NCBI GenBank assembly: GCA_011634665.1
Contig: WAEK01000006.1
Span: 2,178,501 to 2,242,500, forward strand
Direction of reading: 5' to 3'
DNA: 64,000 nt
DNA from: Mortierella sp. BCC40632
Taxonomy: Eukaryota > Mortierellomycota > Mortierellomycetes > Mortierellales > Mortierellaceae
The position numbers were made by a program, and so were the translations under genes. Below are positions 1 to 14,210 of this stretch, one piece after another. How positions within the stretch are numbered: the first letter of the stretch is position 1; every line of letters begins with the position of its first letter. The notes beneath the pieces were generated by a model. It saw only the letters and a list, made by a program, of their open reading frames with translations. It did no database searches and was not told the origin of the DNA.

Positions 1-1264
1 CATGGCAAAATATCATTAACCTGCGCAGGCAGGGGTGGTGGTGGTAAGGAGGATAGTGGTGGGGAGTGGTGGGGAGGAAGGGGTGAGAAGGTGGGGGTAT
101 ATGGCGGGAGTGAGAAAGATGAGAGGATGAGAGGAAAGGGCCGGAGGGAGAGTGAGTCCAGAGAGAAGAAGAAGATGCAGTGGAGCACGACAGTGATGGA
201 CATATAATGCGTGCCTCAACCTGGCCGTTGATGCTGTTAATGTTGTGGTCACCGGCGAAGCCCGCATAACTTGCGTTAACTGTCACACCTATCGCCAGCG
301 TCTCCGTCCTCCAGCTGAAAGTGACAACGTTATTTCTGTGTTCTAGAGTTGAATGCTCTTCGTCCCGATGTGCGTAAGCACGGCCAAACTGACTACCGTA
401 GCCTCATTGCGATCGAAGCAGATTAGCTACAGGAGGCAGGGCAGCTTATGACTGGGTATTGTCATAGGAAAATTCGTCCCAGGAACTCGTATCTCCCCAA
501 TAAAGTAATATACGTGTATGCTGGTCCAGTGGACTGGAGTGTCGAATTCTTGGACGAGCCCTGTCTTCATCTTGGAGAGAAGCATACACAAGATCCTGGT
601 CTCTAGTACTAGAGCACAGCAGTGGTGTTGTGTGGCTATGAAGCTGAACACGAGTGGTCGACTGGTTCCATACGGAAGGGTAGAGAGACAGCAAAAGCCT
701 AAAAGTTTGTGAGGCTGGGCAAAACGACAAGAGCTGGTCGGGGTCACGCGCAAGCATGAGTAAGTAGCTGGGAATGGCATCGGGACGATGGACATTGGCC
801 TATCTGGGTTAACTTCCTTATCCGCAAGTTGTCAGCACTCGACTCAGAGAACATGGGGATTATAGGTGTCTCTCGAGAACTATGAGGTAGAAACTCAGTA
901 ATCGCGAAGCTCGCTTTGGTTCAAGTAGGTTGAATTGCAACTCTGAGAATTAGCAGGAGGTAGCCACACTACTTCTTCTCCGAGGGTGGCCTTGATTGGC
1001 AATTTGACACCGATCAACTTTCAGGGGTAATCCTATCTTCGTTTTTCTTTTTTATCCGCCTCCAGTCTGAGTCTCTCCACTGGTGCTGGGGGTAGCTCTT
1101 GAGTTCTCAAGACAGCCGATGGGTAGAAAGTGAGCCTGCAGTTTCGGCCAAAGAAGGCAAGGCGTGTGTCGTGTGTCGAATATGAAATAGAACGAACGCG
1201 AACTTTGCTGGCTCTCTCCCTCCTCCTCCTCCTTCCTTCTTTCCCAGCAAACACAGCCTACACA
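1..1264. other. left spacer before the aminopeptidase gene
   Basis: No gene with convincing similarity is visible here. The first 250 bases are purine-rich and hold a perfect CCTGCGCAGG palindrome near position 22. A possible terminal exon (347-426) is listed separately. About 1190-1245 is a pyrimidine-rich tract (TCC/CTT) directly before the start codon of the aminopeptidase, a leader type that recurs before other genes in this window. The short open frames on both strands between 430 and 1130 have no recognisable domain and look like chance. Confidence 0.5.
347..426 (+). CDS. possible terminal exon of a gene entering from the left
   Basis: After a good acceptor (TTCTAG, ending at 346) a frame reads LNALRPDVRKHGQTDYRSL and continues a few residues to a TAG at 424-426. 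Its composition is protein-like (charged, no low complexity). An upstream open frame around 200-343 includes CVNCHTYRQRL but is in another frame, and the gap between them is too short for an intron, so I cannot join them. It could be the 3' end of a gene starting left of the window or a decayed fragment. No family was recognised. Confidence 0.22.
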
Positions 1265-3595
1265 ATGCCATACGATCCAACATCGCAATCCAACCTCGAG
1301 GAGGTCAAAACTAACCACATCCACCTTGATCTCGCCGTCGACTTTTCGGCCAAGGTCTTGACAGGATCTGTAGATCTAGAGATTGAAGCAATTGCTGATC
1401 AGGCTGAGAAGCTCATTCTTGACACGCGCTACATTACCATCCACTCCGTCACCTGCGATGGCAAGGATCTCGTTGTACGTCCCATGAAGAAGGCATAGAG
1501 AACAAAGTCGGTGTTTATCCACTCTTGGTTTCCAAGCTTCTGTTGACTAAAGCTGCGTAACCATTTCTTCCACCTTTTGCGAACCCTAGTACGAGCTGAA
1601 GGAGCATCATCCAAAGTACGGCTCGGCGCTCATTATTTCCTTGAGCCAGCCTTTGTCCAAGGGTGAGAGAACCACGGTTCGTGTTGGGTACTCGACCACA
1701 CAGGACTGCACAGCTTGTCAATGGCTCGAGCCCAGCCAGACTGTTGGCAAGAAGCATCCGTACCTCTTCACTCAATGCCAGGCCATTCATGCTCGCTCAC
1801 TCCTACCATGCCAGGATTCGCCCTCGGTCAAGCTCACCTACAGCGCCCATATCCATGCTCCTCTCCGCGCCCTCATGTCTGCTGTCCCAACAGGTCAGGA
1901 CAAGTCCATGAAGGGCCAAGATCTAACTACTTACAAGTTTGAGCAAAAGACTCGTATTCCTTCCTACTTGATTGCGTTGGCAGTCGGCAACCTTGAAGGC
2001 CGAGAGATCGGGCCTCGATCAACCGTGTGGACTGAGCCGGAGGTGCTTGAAGATGCAGCGTGGGAATTTGTTGACACTGAAAACTTTATCAAGACTGGCG
2101 AGGCATTGTTGACACCCTATGATTGGGGTCGGTACGACCTGTTGGTTCTTCCAGCATCATTCCCTTATGGTGGAATGGAAAACCCATGCCTGACATTTGT
2201 CACACCCTCACTGTTGGCTGGGGACCGTTCCTTGGTTGATGTCGTCGCTCATGAAATTGCACACAGTTGGATGGGAAACTTGGTCACAACCGAGAACTGG
2301 GAGCACTTTTGGTAAGTTTGGTCAAGTGTTTTTTTTTTTTTTTTTTTTTTTTCGTCAAGGATTGTCCTTCAAAAGTACCACGAGAATGTTCTATACCACT
2401 GACCAGAATGATTGCATTGTTGTTACTGCAACACAACTCGTTCTCGGTTTCCTTTAGGCTGAACGAGGGCTTCACAGTGTTTGTAGAGCGAAAGATTGTT
2501 GGACGTATGAAGGGCAAGGAGCATGGAGATTTCAGTGCTATCCTAGGCTACAACGCATTGCAGGAGAGTGTCAATCACTATGGGAAAGATCACCCATTCA
2601 CGGCGCTGTGCCCTTGTCTTCGAGGCGAGGATCCCGACGACTCGTTCTCGCGTGTGCCCTATGAGAAGGGCTTCAATTTGTTGTACTATCTGGAAAAGCA
2701 CCTTGGTGGCCCTGAAGTCTTTGAACCTTACCTGCGCGCCCATGTTCAGCATTTTGCAGGACGCTCCATCAACAGTGAGGAATGGAAGGAGTTTCTCTAC
2801 TCCTTCATGACCAAGAATCATGGACAGGAGAAAGTCGACCTGCTCAACCTGGTGGATTGGGATGCTTGGCTGAATGGACCCGGATTGGTAAGCCATGCTT
2901 GAACAAGGCATTGTTTTTTTTTTATGATGTCGAATGATAGCCCTCCTCTAACCTATGCTATGTCCACTCTATCGGGTAATTAGCCCCCAGTTGAGAACAA
3001 GTTTGATGACTCTCTTGCTCGCGCATGCACCAGTCTTTCCAAGAAATGGGACGCCTCTCGACTTCCGGGCTCTAACAGTGACACTAGTGCCTTTTCTGAA
3101 AAAGACATTGCTGAGTTTTCATCAAACCAGACGGTTGTATTTTTGGAGGAACTCACAGAACTGCAGGATCCTCTACCTCATGGACACCTGGACCGCATGG
3201 ATGAGCTCTATCAATTGAGCAATGTCAAGAATGCTGAAGTTCGTCTTCGCTGGCAATTACTCTGCCTTAAGGCAGACTATGAAAAGATCTACCCAGAAGT
3301 TGTAACCTTTGCAACGACTATGGGTCGGATGAAGATTTGCAGACCATTACTTAGGTGAGAAAGGGAAGGAAGAGAGAGAGAGAGAGAGAAGAGAGAGAGA
3401 TGAAGGACGGGTAGGAACACTATGGATATCTTCCATATTTCAATCTTACTAATACACCGCCTTACAAAACATAGATCTCTTTACAAGGCCAGGAATGGAG
3501 CAGAGTTGGCTAGAGAGGCATTCCTTAATAACAAGTCCTTCTATCACCCCATTGCTGCCACCATGATTTCCAAAGATCTCGGTCTTTCCAAGTAA
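1265..3595 (+). CDS. leukotriene-A4 hydrolase-type M1 zinc aminopeptidase
   Basis: Five exons: 1265-1474, 1590-2311, 2458-2887, 2984-3354 and 3475-3595, giving 617 residues, close to the 611 of human LTA4H. M1 family signatures are complete. GGMEN precedes HEIAH (H291, E292, H295) and the third zinc ligand is E314 in NEGF, at the canonical 18-residue spacing. The WLNEG motif is split by intron 2, which supports that splice. [12 protein letters not shown] carries the substrate-binding and catalytic tyrosine region. The C-terminal helical domain ends with VRLRWQLLC and [11 protein letters not shown], typical of LTA4H rather than other M1 peptidases. Fungal members are cytosolic or nuclear aminopeptidases, and epoxide hydrolase activity is only family inference. 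Intron 2 holds a long T run and intron 4 a GA repeat. The gene is convergent with the F-box gene. Confidence 0.95.
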
Positions 3596-3866
3596 CCTAG
3601 CTGGACTCAACAATTCACAGACTGTTCTTCATTCAATCACTAAAAGTTGTGAGGGGAGGGGGGGTTAACCAAGTGTCGGCAGCCACCACCCGGAATGTAT
3701 CTCTAATCTGAAGTAAAGACTGTTTTCACTATGATCCACGAATTGAGAGAATTCTGTTCAAGTAGCCTCTCCCGCTTAAAATATCCCTTTGTAAAATACC
3801 GTTTGCTACCCCGTTTCTTTTCGGTTGCTCCTTTCTGGGCCAACTGTAAGGTTGTTGCTTAGAAAA

Positions 3867-6287
3867 CTAGAAAAGGAACACAGTGGAAGTATACTTCTCA
3901 CTCAATTCCTTCATCTCCTCATCGATATCTGGGTCTAAACCGATCTTCAGGACCTTCAATCCTGTACCAGTCACTCCTGTATAATCCTCTGTTCCTCGGT
4001 GGATCATTTGCTCGAACGTTTCCCTAAGCTGGACGCCTGTGACTAGATCGTGTTGACACCCTTTCAAGGTCATTTCTTCCAGTCGACAAAGCCTGTTCGT
4101 GAGATCCTTGAGGAATCGTTCCGTCAGAATCCACCTTCCTGTGAGCGTCAGTCTCTTCAGCCCTGGAGAAAACGCGGCAATTCCATCCAAATGATGGGTT
4201 CTTGGGGGCGAATACGGCCAAAGGGTTAAACTGAGATCAGAGAGTCGAGGACAGTTCTCAAGTGATTTTAAGTCGAAAATTAGGACCAGCTCTCCTTGAA
4301 GAGTCAAGGATCGCAACTGACTCATATACCAGTTCCAACCAAAGGACATCATCGCTACAGCCTCCCTCGGCGATTCCTCTGACGATGTGTTCCATGATTC
4401 TGAATCGGATGACGGCAAGGGACTAGATGGCGGAGACGGTGATGGCGGAGCTTTGAATGTTTCCTGACTGAGGCTTGATAGTACAGGAATAGTAGAGAGT
4501 TTCAGCGCCAGACCCTTGACATCTTCGAGCGTCTCTCGGAAAGCATAGAGTGCATCTTCTAGCAACTTTTTGATCACTGCAGTACGTTCTGAAGTCAAGT
4601 GGAGTACTCGGAGTCCGTAGCCCCCTGAGTATTGTTGGACATGCGATGATAACCCACTTGAACTTGAATCTTGGAACAGGGCGTTGTAGTTGTAACGTTC
4701 AACTGCCCAGGCAAAAACGTCGGCACTTCGGATACCCACCTGAAGATGCTGGAGATTTGGACATTGTTGAATCAATTTTATGAGAGCGGCGTCGTCTTGG
4801 TCATCATCTAATGGCGAATACTGATTCAGGGGGCCGAGAGGGTGCTGTGCTGCAGCAGAGACTTCGAAAAATCCATTAACCCATGGGTTTGGTCCAACTA
4901 CAGTACTGGGATTCAACAAGTCTGCAGACTGAGCAAGTGATCCTCCCAGATGAGTCGAGAGAAGTGACATTGGTAGTGCCTTTGCTGGACTCGAGGGTGG
5001 AGTGTACTCTTGATCAAAGAGCAATTGCTCCAATGCCTCTGTTGCTCGGAACTCGTATTTAGCCATGTCTCTAGTGGCCTCTCGATATCCAGACAAATCG
5101 ATCACCCGTGGGCTATTGATCGCTCTAAGCAATCCCTCGATCGAAGGTTTCTTGAGGCTCCTCACATCTCGTGGCCCTGTGAGTTTGATCTCTCGGATCG
5201 TTCCATATAGTTCCGAATGATGCTCAAGAAAATGGATTATGGGCCCAAGATCATAATCCCAGCCGATCCCGTGGAGTTCAAACCGGACCATGGTCGAGAA
5301 GAGCGTGAACTTTGGAAGGATGGTGGCCACTCGCTGGGTTTGTAAAGACAGAAGCCGAACGCGGTCAGGTCCATGAAGTAGGAAAACCTTCTCGATCTCA
5401 TAACGAGTTCTCATTGTAACCGTTTGGTTATCAGCTCTGTGACTTTTCTCACCCCTCCTTGTGGTGGGATTGAACGACCCAGTGGTTTGGGGCAGCCCAG
5501 TAGCAGGGAGTTGTGAGGGCATTGAGTGGAGTTTGATATTGGGAAACAGGACTGGGAAGGTGCTGGAGAGATTAAGCTGAAGGCTATGCTGACGATAAAG
5601 TGCAAGATAGTCGACCGTGGGAGTCAAAAGTCTTTTGTACTGCGCTCTAAACTGATCACACACTGGTGGTAAGACCGACCAGAGATTTACGAGGCCAGTA
5701 GGACCCTGATTTTTTACGCCAAGGTCCTCGATACCACTACCCACAGTAAGACTGAGGCTGGTGGATCGCTGGCTTTTCCCAAGATCAACTGCGTGGCTAT
5801 TGTTGCTCAAGACTCTATCACTTCCAATGGCGAGGGGCCTGGTAGCGGGGTAGGTGTAAGCAGATCCCAGGAGCAGGTAGACGAGCAAGGCGTGTCGTCT
5901 GGTCCGTTCCTGCGATGACAAGGACTTTTGTAACTCCAGCAGTGTGAATGGACTTGCGTAGAGCAGGGGAACGGCGATCCGAAAGAACGTCCGAGAGGAG
6001 AGGATGAGTGAATGGAGTGTTGAGATATCATTGGCGAGGTGCTCAAAAATTACTTGGATACACTCTTCGGGTAGCTGTCGCGAGAGTCGTTGGGTCAAAG
6101 GCTCAGGTATAAAGGCAGGCTGAGTAGAAGGTGTAGATGAATCTGACTTTTTCGTTGTTCGTGGGGGTAGGGACTCAAGTGTGGACACAGAAGGGACTTG
6201 AACCTGCTCGGATGGGGCGAGCACCGACAATGCGGTGGAGGTGGGTGGGAAAGCGCGTTTGGTGTGGTAGAGCGATGTAATCGGCAT
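3867..6287 (-). CDS. F-box/leucine-rich-repeat-like protein
   Basis: A single open frame of 806 residues. The start is set at the first ATG (6285-6287); the frame stays open a little upstream but without an ATG. After a Ser/Thr/Pro-rich N-terminus, residues about 68-115 form an F-box-like segment (LPEECIQVIFEHL, then LILSSRTFFRIAVPLLY). The C-terminal half has spaced leucine motifs such as LRSLTLQGELVLIF and LKRLTLTGRWIL, consistent with irregular LRRs. Such proteins are abundant in Mortierella-type genomes and are expected to present substrates to SCF ubiquitin ligases through SKP1, which is encoded at 37469-38520. The substrate is unknown. Polyserine and proline stretches around 4380-4440 look disordered. 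No intron is needed. Confidence 0.8.
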   Translation of the reverse strand: MPITSLYHTKRAFPPTSTALSVLAPSEQVQVPSVSTLESLPPRTTKKSDSSTPSTQPAFIPEPLTQRLSRQLPEECIQVIFEHLANDISTLHSLILSSRTFFRIAVPLLYASPFTLLELQKSLSSQERTRRHALLVYLLLGSAYTYPATRPLAIGSDRVLSNNSHAVDLGKSQRSTSLSLTVGSGIEDLGVKNQGPTGLVNLWSVLPPVCDQFRAQYKRLLTPTVDYLALYRQHSLQLNLSSTFPVLFPNIKLHSMPSQLPATGLPQTTGSFNPTTRRGEKSHRADNQTVTMRTRYEIEKVFLLHGPDRVRLLSLQTQRVATILPKFTLFSTMVRFELHGIGWDYDLGPIIHFLEHHSELYGTIREIKLTGPRDVRSLKKPSIEGLLRAINSPRVIDLSGYREATRDMAKYEFRATEALEQLLFDQEYTPPSSPAKALPMSLLSTHLGGSLAQSADLLNPSTVVGPNPWVNGFFEVSAAAQHPLGPLNQYSPLDDDQDDAALIKLIQQCPNLQHLQVGIRSADVFAWAVERYNYNALFQDSSSSGLSSHVQQYSGGYGLRVLHLTSERTAVIKKLLEDALYAFRETLEDVKGLALKLSTIPVLSSLSQETFKAPPSPSPPSSPLPSSDSESWNTSSEESPREAVAMMSFGWNWYMSQLRSLTLQGELVLIFDLKSLENCPRLSDLSLTLWPYSPPRTHHLDGIAAFSPGLKRLTLTGRWILTERFLKDLTNRLCRLEEMTLKGCQHDLVTGVQLRETFEQMIHRGTEDYTGVTGTGLKVLKIGLDPDIDEEMKELSEKYTSTVFLF

Positions 6288-8228
6288 CCAGGGAAAGGAG
6301 GACAACAAGAACAGAAAAGAGACAGCGAGGCGCCTAAGGCGAATCGCTTATTTTCTGCGCTGAAAAGTGCGTGGAATAGAAGTGGGCTCGGTCTGTCCAG
6401 CAGGAAGGACAGAATGGGGCAGATGAGTAGATGGATAGCAAAACGTGGGATGGTGAAGCAAAGAAGCGAAAACGAAGAGCCAGCTCCTTTTCTCGACCTG
6501 TCTAATCCGAGCCGCAGTCATGCAAACTGCGTCGCAGCCACTTCCTTTTCGGGTAGGATATGTTTGCTAAGGGACCTTTGGGCTAGCCTTGCTGTCAAAG
6601 CCGCAGTAGCGATCGAACGGCGCTCGCTCGACACCCCAGTTGATGCACCGCCGATTCTGGTGAGCGATTGGGTCGTAATAGGGGGCAGGACATTGGTGGC
6701 AATTAGCAACGGAGCAATAGAGCATGCTCATATCGGTAGATCGAAGAGCGCAGAGTGAGTCTGGGTAAAGGAAAGCATCCGCATATACACTTGACATTGA
6801 CCTGCAGGTGGCTCTCTTTTCACCGCTATGGGCAGCCCTGTCAATGATGGGTCAGTGGGCGGGGTAAAAAAGAAGAAAGCTGATAGTGGACGGGATAGCT
6901 GGGGATGCTTTCAATTTGAGGTTGATATTTGTGTTACGACACAAACCTGTTGAACAAGCATTAGCGCATCGAGTGGATCGATGGTCAAGCAAAGTGCATC
7001 TTCAGCACTTGAACATGTGCATTAGTGCCAGCATCAGAGGGTGGTAGGGATGGGAAGCGATGATGAGTAGTAGACCTTAGGGCCCATTTGGGAAGGCATT
7101 TGCCTCGAGAGATGAGCAGACGAGCATGGAGGATTCCATGCAGAAAAAAAAAAAAACGAGTCCCCCCCCCCGCACACACGCTGCTGCAAAGCCTATTTCG
7201 ATTCAGTAGCAGATGGGCCAATAGCGGAGCAGGACTCGCGCTTTTTCCTTCTCTCTCTCGGTCTTTCAGCGTCTGCATCCTTGGTCTAGGTCATCTGCAA
7301 CAAACATCATCATCTTCATCATCATCTGCTACTGTCTCTCTTGTTCCTTCTTCCTTACTTTCTTCTTTTGCTCGTCCTTCCTTACCCACTACTACTAGTC
7401 CAATCATCATTCAACCTCCGCCACCATCATCCACTCTTGCTTCCTTCTTTTCTTCATCTTTCTTCATCCTTCCTCATCTTTTTCATCGCGCCCCTCATCA
7501 TCTAACATTCCTGGTGCCGCTCTATTTTTTTTTTTTTTTTCTTTTTCTTTTTTTATTTCTCCTGCCGGGTCTATACCATCGGTGCTTTCATCCTACCATC
7601 TCCATCTGTTGCGTGGTAATCCCCCACCTGGCCACTTTGTCCCTTCATCCATCCTCTAGGCCTCCTTTTTCCTCGATCTGATCGAACCGTTGCACACGCC
7701 TGCAGCGGTGCTCTGTTCCTAGTTCTCTTACCCCGCAGTAAGCTTCGTCTCTCACCTCCGTCATGCCGCCCTCGTTTCGTCTTCCTTTTTTTTTGATTTA
7801 ATATGTGTTGCTAACGGATCCTCTCTCCTACCTTTTTTTATTGTCCTGACCACCGCCCTTGCTGCCGCTGCCGCCGTCTACCCCCGCCATTGTTCCCGCT
7901 TTTCCTCCTCTCCCAACCCCCTCGCGGTCTCGCTCCTCTGTCCCCTATTGGCCCTGTCTCTGTGTCGCCGGCATCACCACCTAGGAACCTGGACCCTCTT
8001 CCTTCCTCTTCTTCTTTTCTTCTCCCTCTTCTTCCTCCCGAGACGAAACACGATCCGTCCATTCGTCAAGGCGCTCGTCCATTCCATCCACTCCGTTCGA
8101 ACGCCTTCCATTGCCCTTCAGGCTCTCCTCTCTTCCCTGCCCATCGTACTGTCGCTGCCATCTCAACCGTGACCAAGTCGCCTACTCATCATTCATAGCA
8201 GACACCCATCATCGCCTGGATCACACCC
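6288..8228. other. divergent intergenic region with a pyrimidine-rich leader
   Basis: This lies between the F-box gene (-) and the glycosyltransferase-like gene (+). About 6300-7080 shows no recognisable gene. From about 7240 to 8228 the + strand is extremely C/T-rich with repeated TCTT, CTTCC and TCATC words and T runs, as expected for a long leader and promoter of the downstream gene. The open frames here are low complexity and have no conserved domain. Confidence 0.55.
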
Positions 8229-11200
8229 ATGCCTCCACATGCTGGTTCCACAGCACCAGCCTGGTCACGTTCACTTTTGTACCTCGGCGCAAGAGTCGTC
8301 CGGACATCTTCCTTGCGTCTCCTCCTTGGCCTCGTAATCATCTTTATCGCTCTACTCTCCTTTACCTCTGTTCTATTCTCAGGGACTCCCTCTAATGATA
8401 TCTACTACCCAGGTAAACAGGATTCTCATGCTAATCCAGGCCAACATCTCATCCCATCCAGAGAATGCAATGTCAGCTCGTTGCTCTCGCGCGGTGTGCT
8501 CTCTCTTGTTGAGCTCCCCCCCATTGCTCCAGGTGTCTTGAGACTTCGACTTTTTATTTGCTAACCTGAGTCTTTGCTCTCTACTCACCTCCCTGATATC
8601 TGTCCTGCAAAGATGCCCCTCCAAGCCAAGTAGACGAGGACCAGTACTACAACCCCGATCCGCTCGCCCTGCTGGAACAGAGGCGGCCGATGCGACATAG
8701 TTACCAGGAGCTGTACAAACTCCCTTCAAAGTTCATGCTGAATGAAGATGGCACTGCCCCTGTTACCGCCATCATCCATCCTCAGGACTTTGGCCCAAGC
8801 TTGACCGGTCAGATCCGTGCACTCCTAGCTCAAACCGACCAGCCACAGGCAATCTGGATTACCGTCTCGGAGGACGATGACTTTACCGCTGTCAAAGACC
8901 TTATTTCGTCCTTTTCTACATCGACCACATCCATACCAGAAGCAGACCCAGACAACGATCCAATGGATGACGAAGAAAATAATAATGCCAACGAACAAAA
9001 TGATGAAAGCGCAAGGATCAAGATGCGTATTGTCTCTCGGGATGATCCTTGGTGGAGTGTCGCTCGTCAGGCGTCTTCAGAGTTCTTTCTCCTCTTGGAT
9101 GACGGTGTGATTCCTGGGAATGCCTACTTGGGCACACTTCTTCGACTCGCTCACACCCCAGAGTACTCACGAGCGTTGCTTGGGTCCCATGGTGCGGTGC
9201 TGAATATTTCCCCCGATAATACCATACTCGACATTGACCATGATATCAAATGCTTGCCCGATTCAGGAAGTCGAGGACTAGTTAGAGCTACAGAGTCAGT
9301 TGATGTTCTGACAGACATTTGGTTTGGTAGGACTGAGACCCTTCAATTGATGAGTATGGAGCCATATGAATACACCAACAAAGCTCCCCTGAGCATATAC
9401 CTCAGTACCTTGCTCCGGTATTATGGCTCCATCCAATCTATTGTCGTCGCCAACGATCCCCGTAACCTGGCTACATGGGGCGATACTCGGAAAAAAGACC
9501 AGGCTACTACCTTTTGCTCGGATATTCAAAGGCTCTATAAGGAGTCCAGAGCTTGGCATTCATGGATCGAGCGTGGCAAAGCACTTGTTGCCCAGTACGA
9601 ACGACTCTCATCTCTGGTCGTCTTTGTATCAAATGAGGACGAGGCCCTGTTGCTCAAAGATCTGATCTGTCGCTGGAGCCTTTCCCCCGAGATGTCAGTT
9701 CATGTTGCAGTTCCAGGGACACAGCGTGGATTGGGACGCAAGGATTTTGCACGCCTTTTGCCTTCAGAGGGATGCCATGTTGGTGTGTACGACCTCAATC
9801 TTAGTCCTCTGTCTCTTTCACCGACCGCAGTCGAGTCAGCAAGACTTACAGCAGAGGTGACCGTGAATGCCTTCCAGCTGCTACACTCGCTCCGCCCAAA
9901 GACAGCTTTTTATTTGCAAGAACCCGATTCGTCATTTTCAGAGGGTCTAGGTATTGTGATGGCACGGATGAAGATCCCAGCGATCGCGCTCAGGCCCGAA
10001 GACATGGAGCATGTCCAGTGGCTGTCTGATCTTTCGGTTCAAGCACTTGAGAGTATGTGAAACCTTCTTTTGGGTTATCATGTTTCAGAATCATATGAGG
10101 GCTTTTTTTTTTTTTTTTGGCTGTCGGCATTTCTACCACGCGAGTCCTTACTAATGTCATTTTCTCCATCCCCATGTCTCGCATGGATGATTATTTCTTT
10201 AATCACATAGACTGGAATACACCTCAGATCAAACTTATCGTTATTACCAACAACCGCCCAGGGTCCTGCGCTCGACTCTTGCGCTCTCTCTCTCACGCAC
10301 ACTATCTTAATGATCAGGTCTCGTTGACGATTAATATGGATGCAGAAGCTGATCGGATGACACTCCAGTTTGTCGGTAACTTCCAGTGGGACTTTGGTGA
10401 GAAGTTTATGAGACATCGTGTTCGACGTGGAGGACTCATGTTGGCGGTAGTCGAGGCATGGTATCCACATGGACGACATGAGTATGCAGTTTTGCTCGAG
10501 GATGATGTTGAAGTTTCGCCATTGTTCTATACCTGGATCAAGTACAATATTCTCCGATACCGCTACTCTCCTGACAACCATCTCTACCAAAGGATGTTTG
10601 GCGTTAGCATGTACTCTCAAAAGTTTGTCGAAACCCATTTGGCAGGCCGTGCTCCGTTCAATCCTGAGGATATTTTTATCGAGACACCCGAGTACGAACT
10701 CCGAACACCATTCCTGTTGCAATTGCCTTGCAGTTGGGGTGCCGTTTACTTCCCGGAGCACTGGCGTGAATTCCACGAGTATGTGACGGATCGACTGTTG
10801 GATATTGAATGGAACAAGACCAGTCTACAATCGGTTCAAATCCCTAATTCCCGGACAAACCGATGGTCTAATTCGTGGAAGAAGCTCTTTATTGAGATGA
10901 TCTACATGCGAGGCTACGTAATGCTCTATCCCAATTATTTCAACTTTACGTCTTTCTCAACCAACCATCTGGAGTGGGGCACGCATACGAAGCAGCAGCG
11001 GAACAGTGCAGGAACGTTCCTAGTTCCACTCATGACCGACAGTCAGAGATTGCTGGACGATCTTCCGAACCGCCGGTTACCAACTTGGGACTCGCTGCCC
11101 GTGCTGGATCTTTGGGCAAATCTGGCCACGAGCGCTGAACTGATTCAGAGAGGCAGATCGTTACAAGAGAAATTGAACCCATGCCTTCTCAGGAATAGTC

Positions 11201-11511
11201 GGAACGAGGTTATTTGGGAAGGTCAAGAGAAACAACTGAAATGTCCCAAGACCTTGCCCTATTACTCGACCCATACAACACCGATGCCCAAGACAACGAC
11301 AACAGCACCACCTGTAGCCGAGACTTTATCTATATCGACAATATCACCCGCTCCTGACAGTGTCGGTGCTGACAGTATCGGTGCCGACGGTAGTCTGCCC
11401 TCGCCTTCGCCCACCCCTCCTATGTCTCCACTTGGCGAAGAAGATATGGACAAGACCGTACCTAGCCCTAGCCACCGAATGGCCATTCCAACGCCCACTC
11501 CTCCATCATGA
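8229..11511 (+). CDS. type II membrane glycosyltransferase-like protein (GT-A fold)
   Basis: Three exons (8229-8412, 8613-10052, 10211-11511) give 974 residues. Reading phase matches at both junctions, and intron 2 has an ACTAAT branch-like site and a T run. A short basic N-terminus is followed by one hydrophobic segment (about residues 30-50) without a cleavage site, which suggests a type II Golgi/ER anchor. Two GT-A-like regions follow. The first starts TAIIHPQDFG and has an acidic LLDDG stretch. The second starts KLIVITNNRPGSCARLL, the usual opening beta strand of nucleotide-sugar transferases, and has LLEDDVEVSP (D639-D640) as the likely metal/nucleotide-sugar motif. The tail after about residue 890 is Ser/Thr/Pro-rich. 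The sugar donor and acceptor cannot be inferred. It is convergent with the aldehyde dehydrogenase. Confidence 0.75.
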
Positions 11512-11948
11512 CCACTTTCTGGATGACAAAAAAAAAAAAAAACACCTTTAGACCCTTTCCTTCCCTGTCGAGCTTGCTAAGCACGGTTCTTTCTTCCCCT
11601 CGCATCTTTTTTTTTTTTTTTTTTTTTTTTCGAATTTTTTCACTCAAAAGACCTAATCTTGTCTTGTCCCCCTCCTCCCATCTCTTCATGCGCTAATCTC
11701 CTCGTCAAGAAAACAAACAAAAAAAAAGTTTCTTACCATCACTCGATACAAGAAACTACTAGTAGCTGGTTGTATATAAAGCGTCCCTTTTCTCTTCCAT
11801 TCATAAAGTTCTTTTTATTTATTTACATGGGGGGGGGGTTTCTTCTTCACTGGGGAGAAGGAATCTCAAGTATTTGGCGATATACCGCTAGCCTCCCGGC
11901 CGCTCTTAAAAAAAAAATATATAGTTTTTTTCGTTCTCTTTTTACTTT
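11512..11948. other. convergent 3' intergenic region
   Basis: Sequence between the stops of the glycosyltransferase-like gene (+) and aldehyde dehydrogenase (-). It contains A runs (about 11528), a long T run (about 11609-11630), a G run near 11830 and AT-rich stretches that could serve both 3' ends. No gene is seen. Confidence 0.6.
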
Positions 11949-14070
<2,122 letters not shown>

Positions 14071-14203
14071 GGTGGTGGGATGAGCGGTGGGAAAAGATTG
14101 AGCTGGGAAGCAAGAGGAAGAGGTGAAGGTAGTGGAAGAAGGAGAAGAAGCGAGTGTGAGCAAAAGGAGAAAGAGAGAAAAAGTAACGGAGGAAGGCGTG
14201 GAA

Positions 14204-14210
14204 ATTTATA
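14204..14210 (-). promoter_or_regulatory. TATA-like box upstream of aldehyde dehydrogenase
   Basis: The minus strand reads TATAAAT here, about 134 bases upstream of the dehydrogenase ATG at 14070. Position and sequence fit a core promoter, but there is no direct evidence of a transcription start. Confidence 0.35.

Noticed and set aside
6288..6308. Extension of the F-box protein upstream of 6287
   Set aside because: The frame is open, but the codons are TTG rather than ATG; the first ATG is 6285-6287.
7088..7681. 197-residue open frame in the glycosyltransferase leader
   Set aside because: Almost pure Ser/Pro/Phe/Leu from C/T-rich DNA; no domain. Better explained as untranslated leader.
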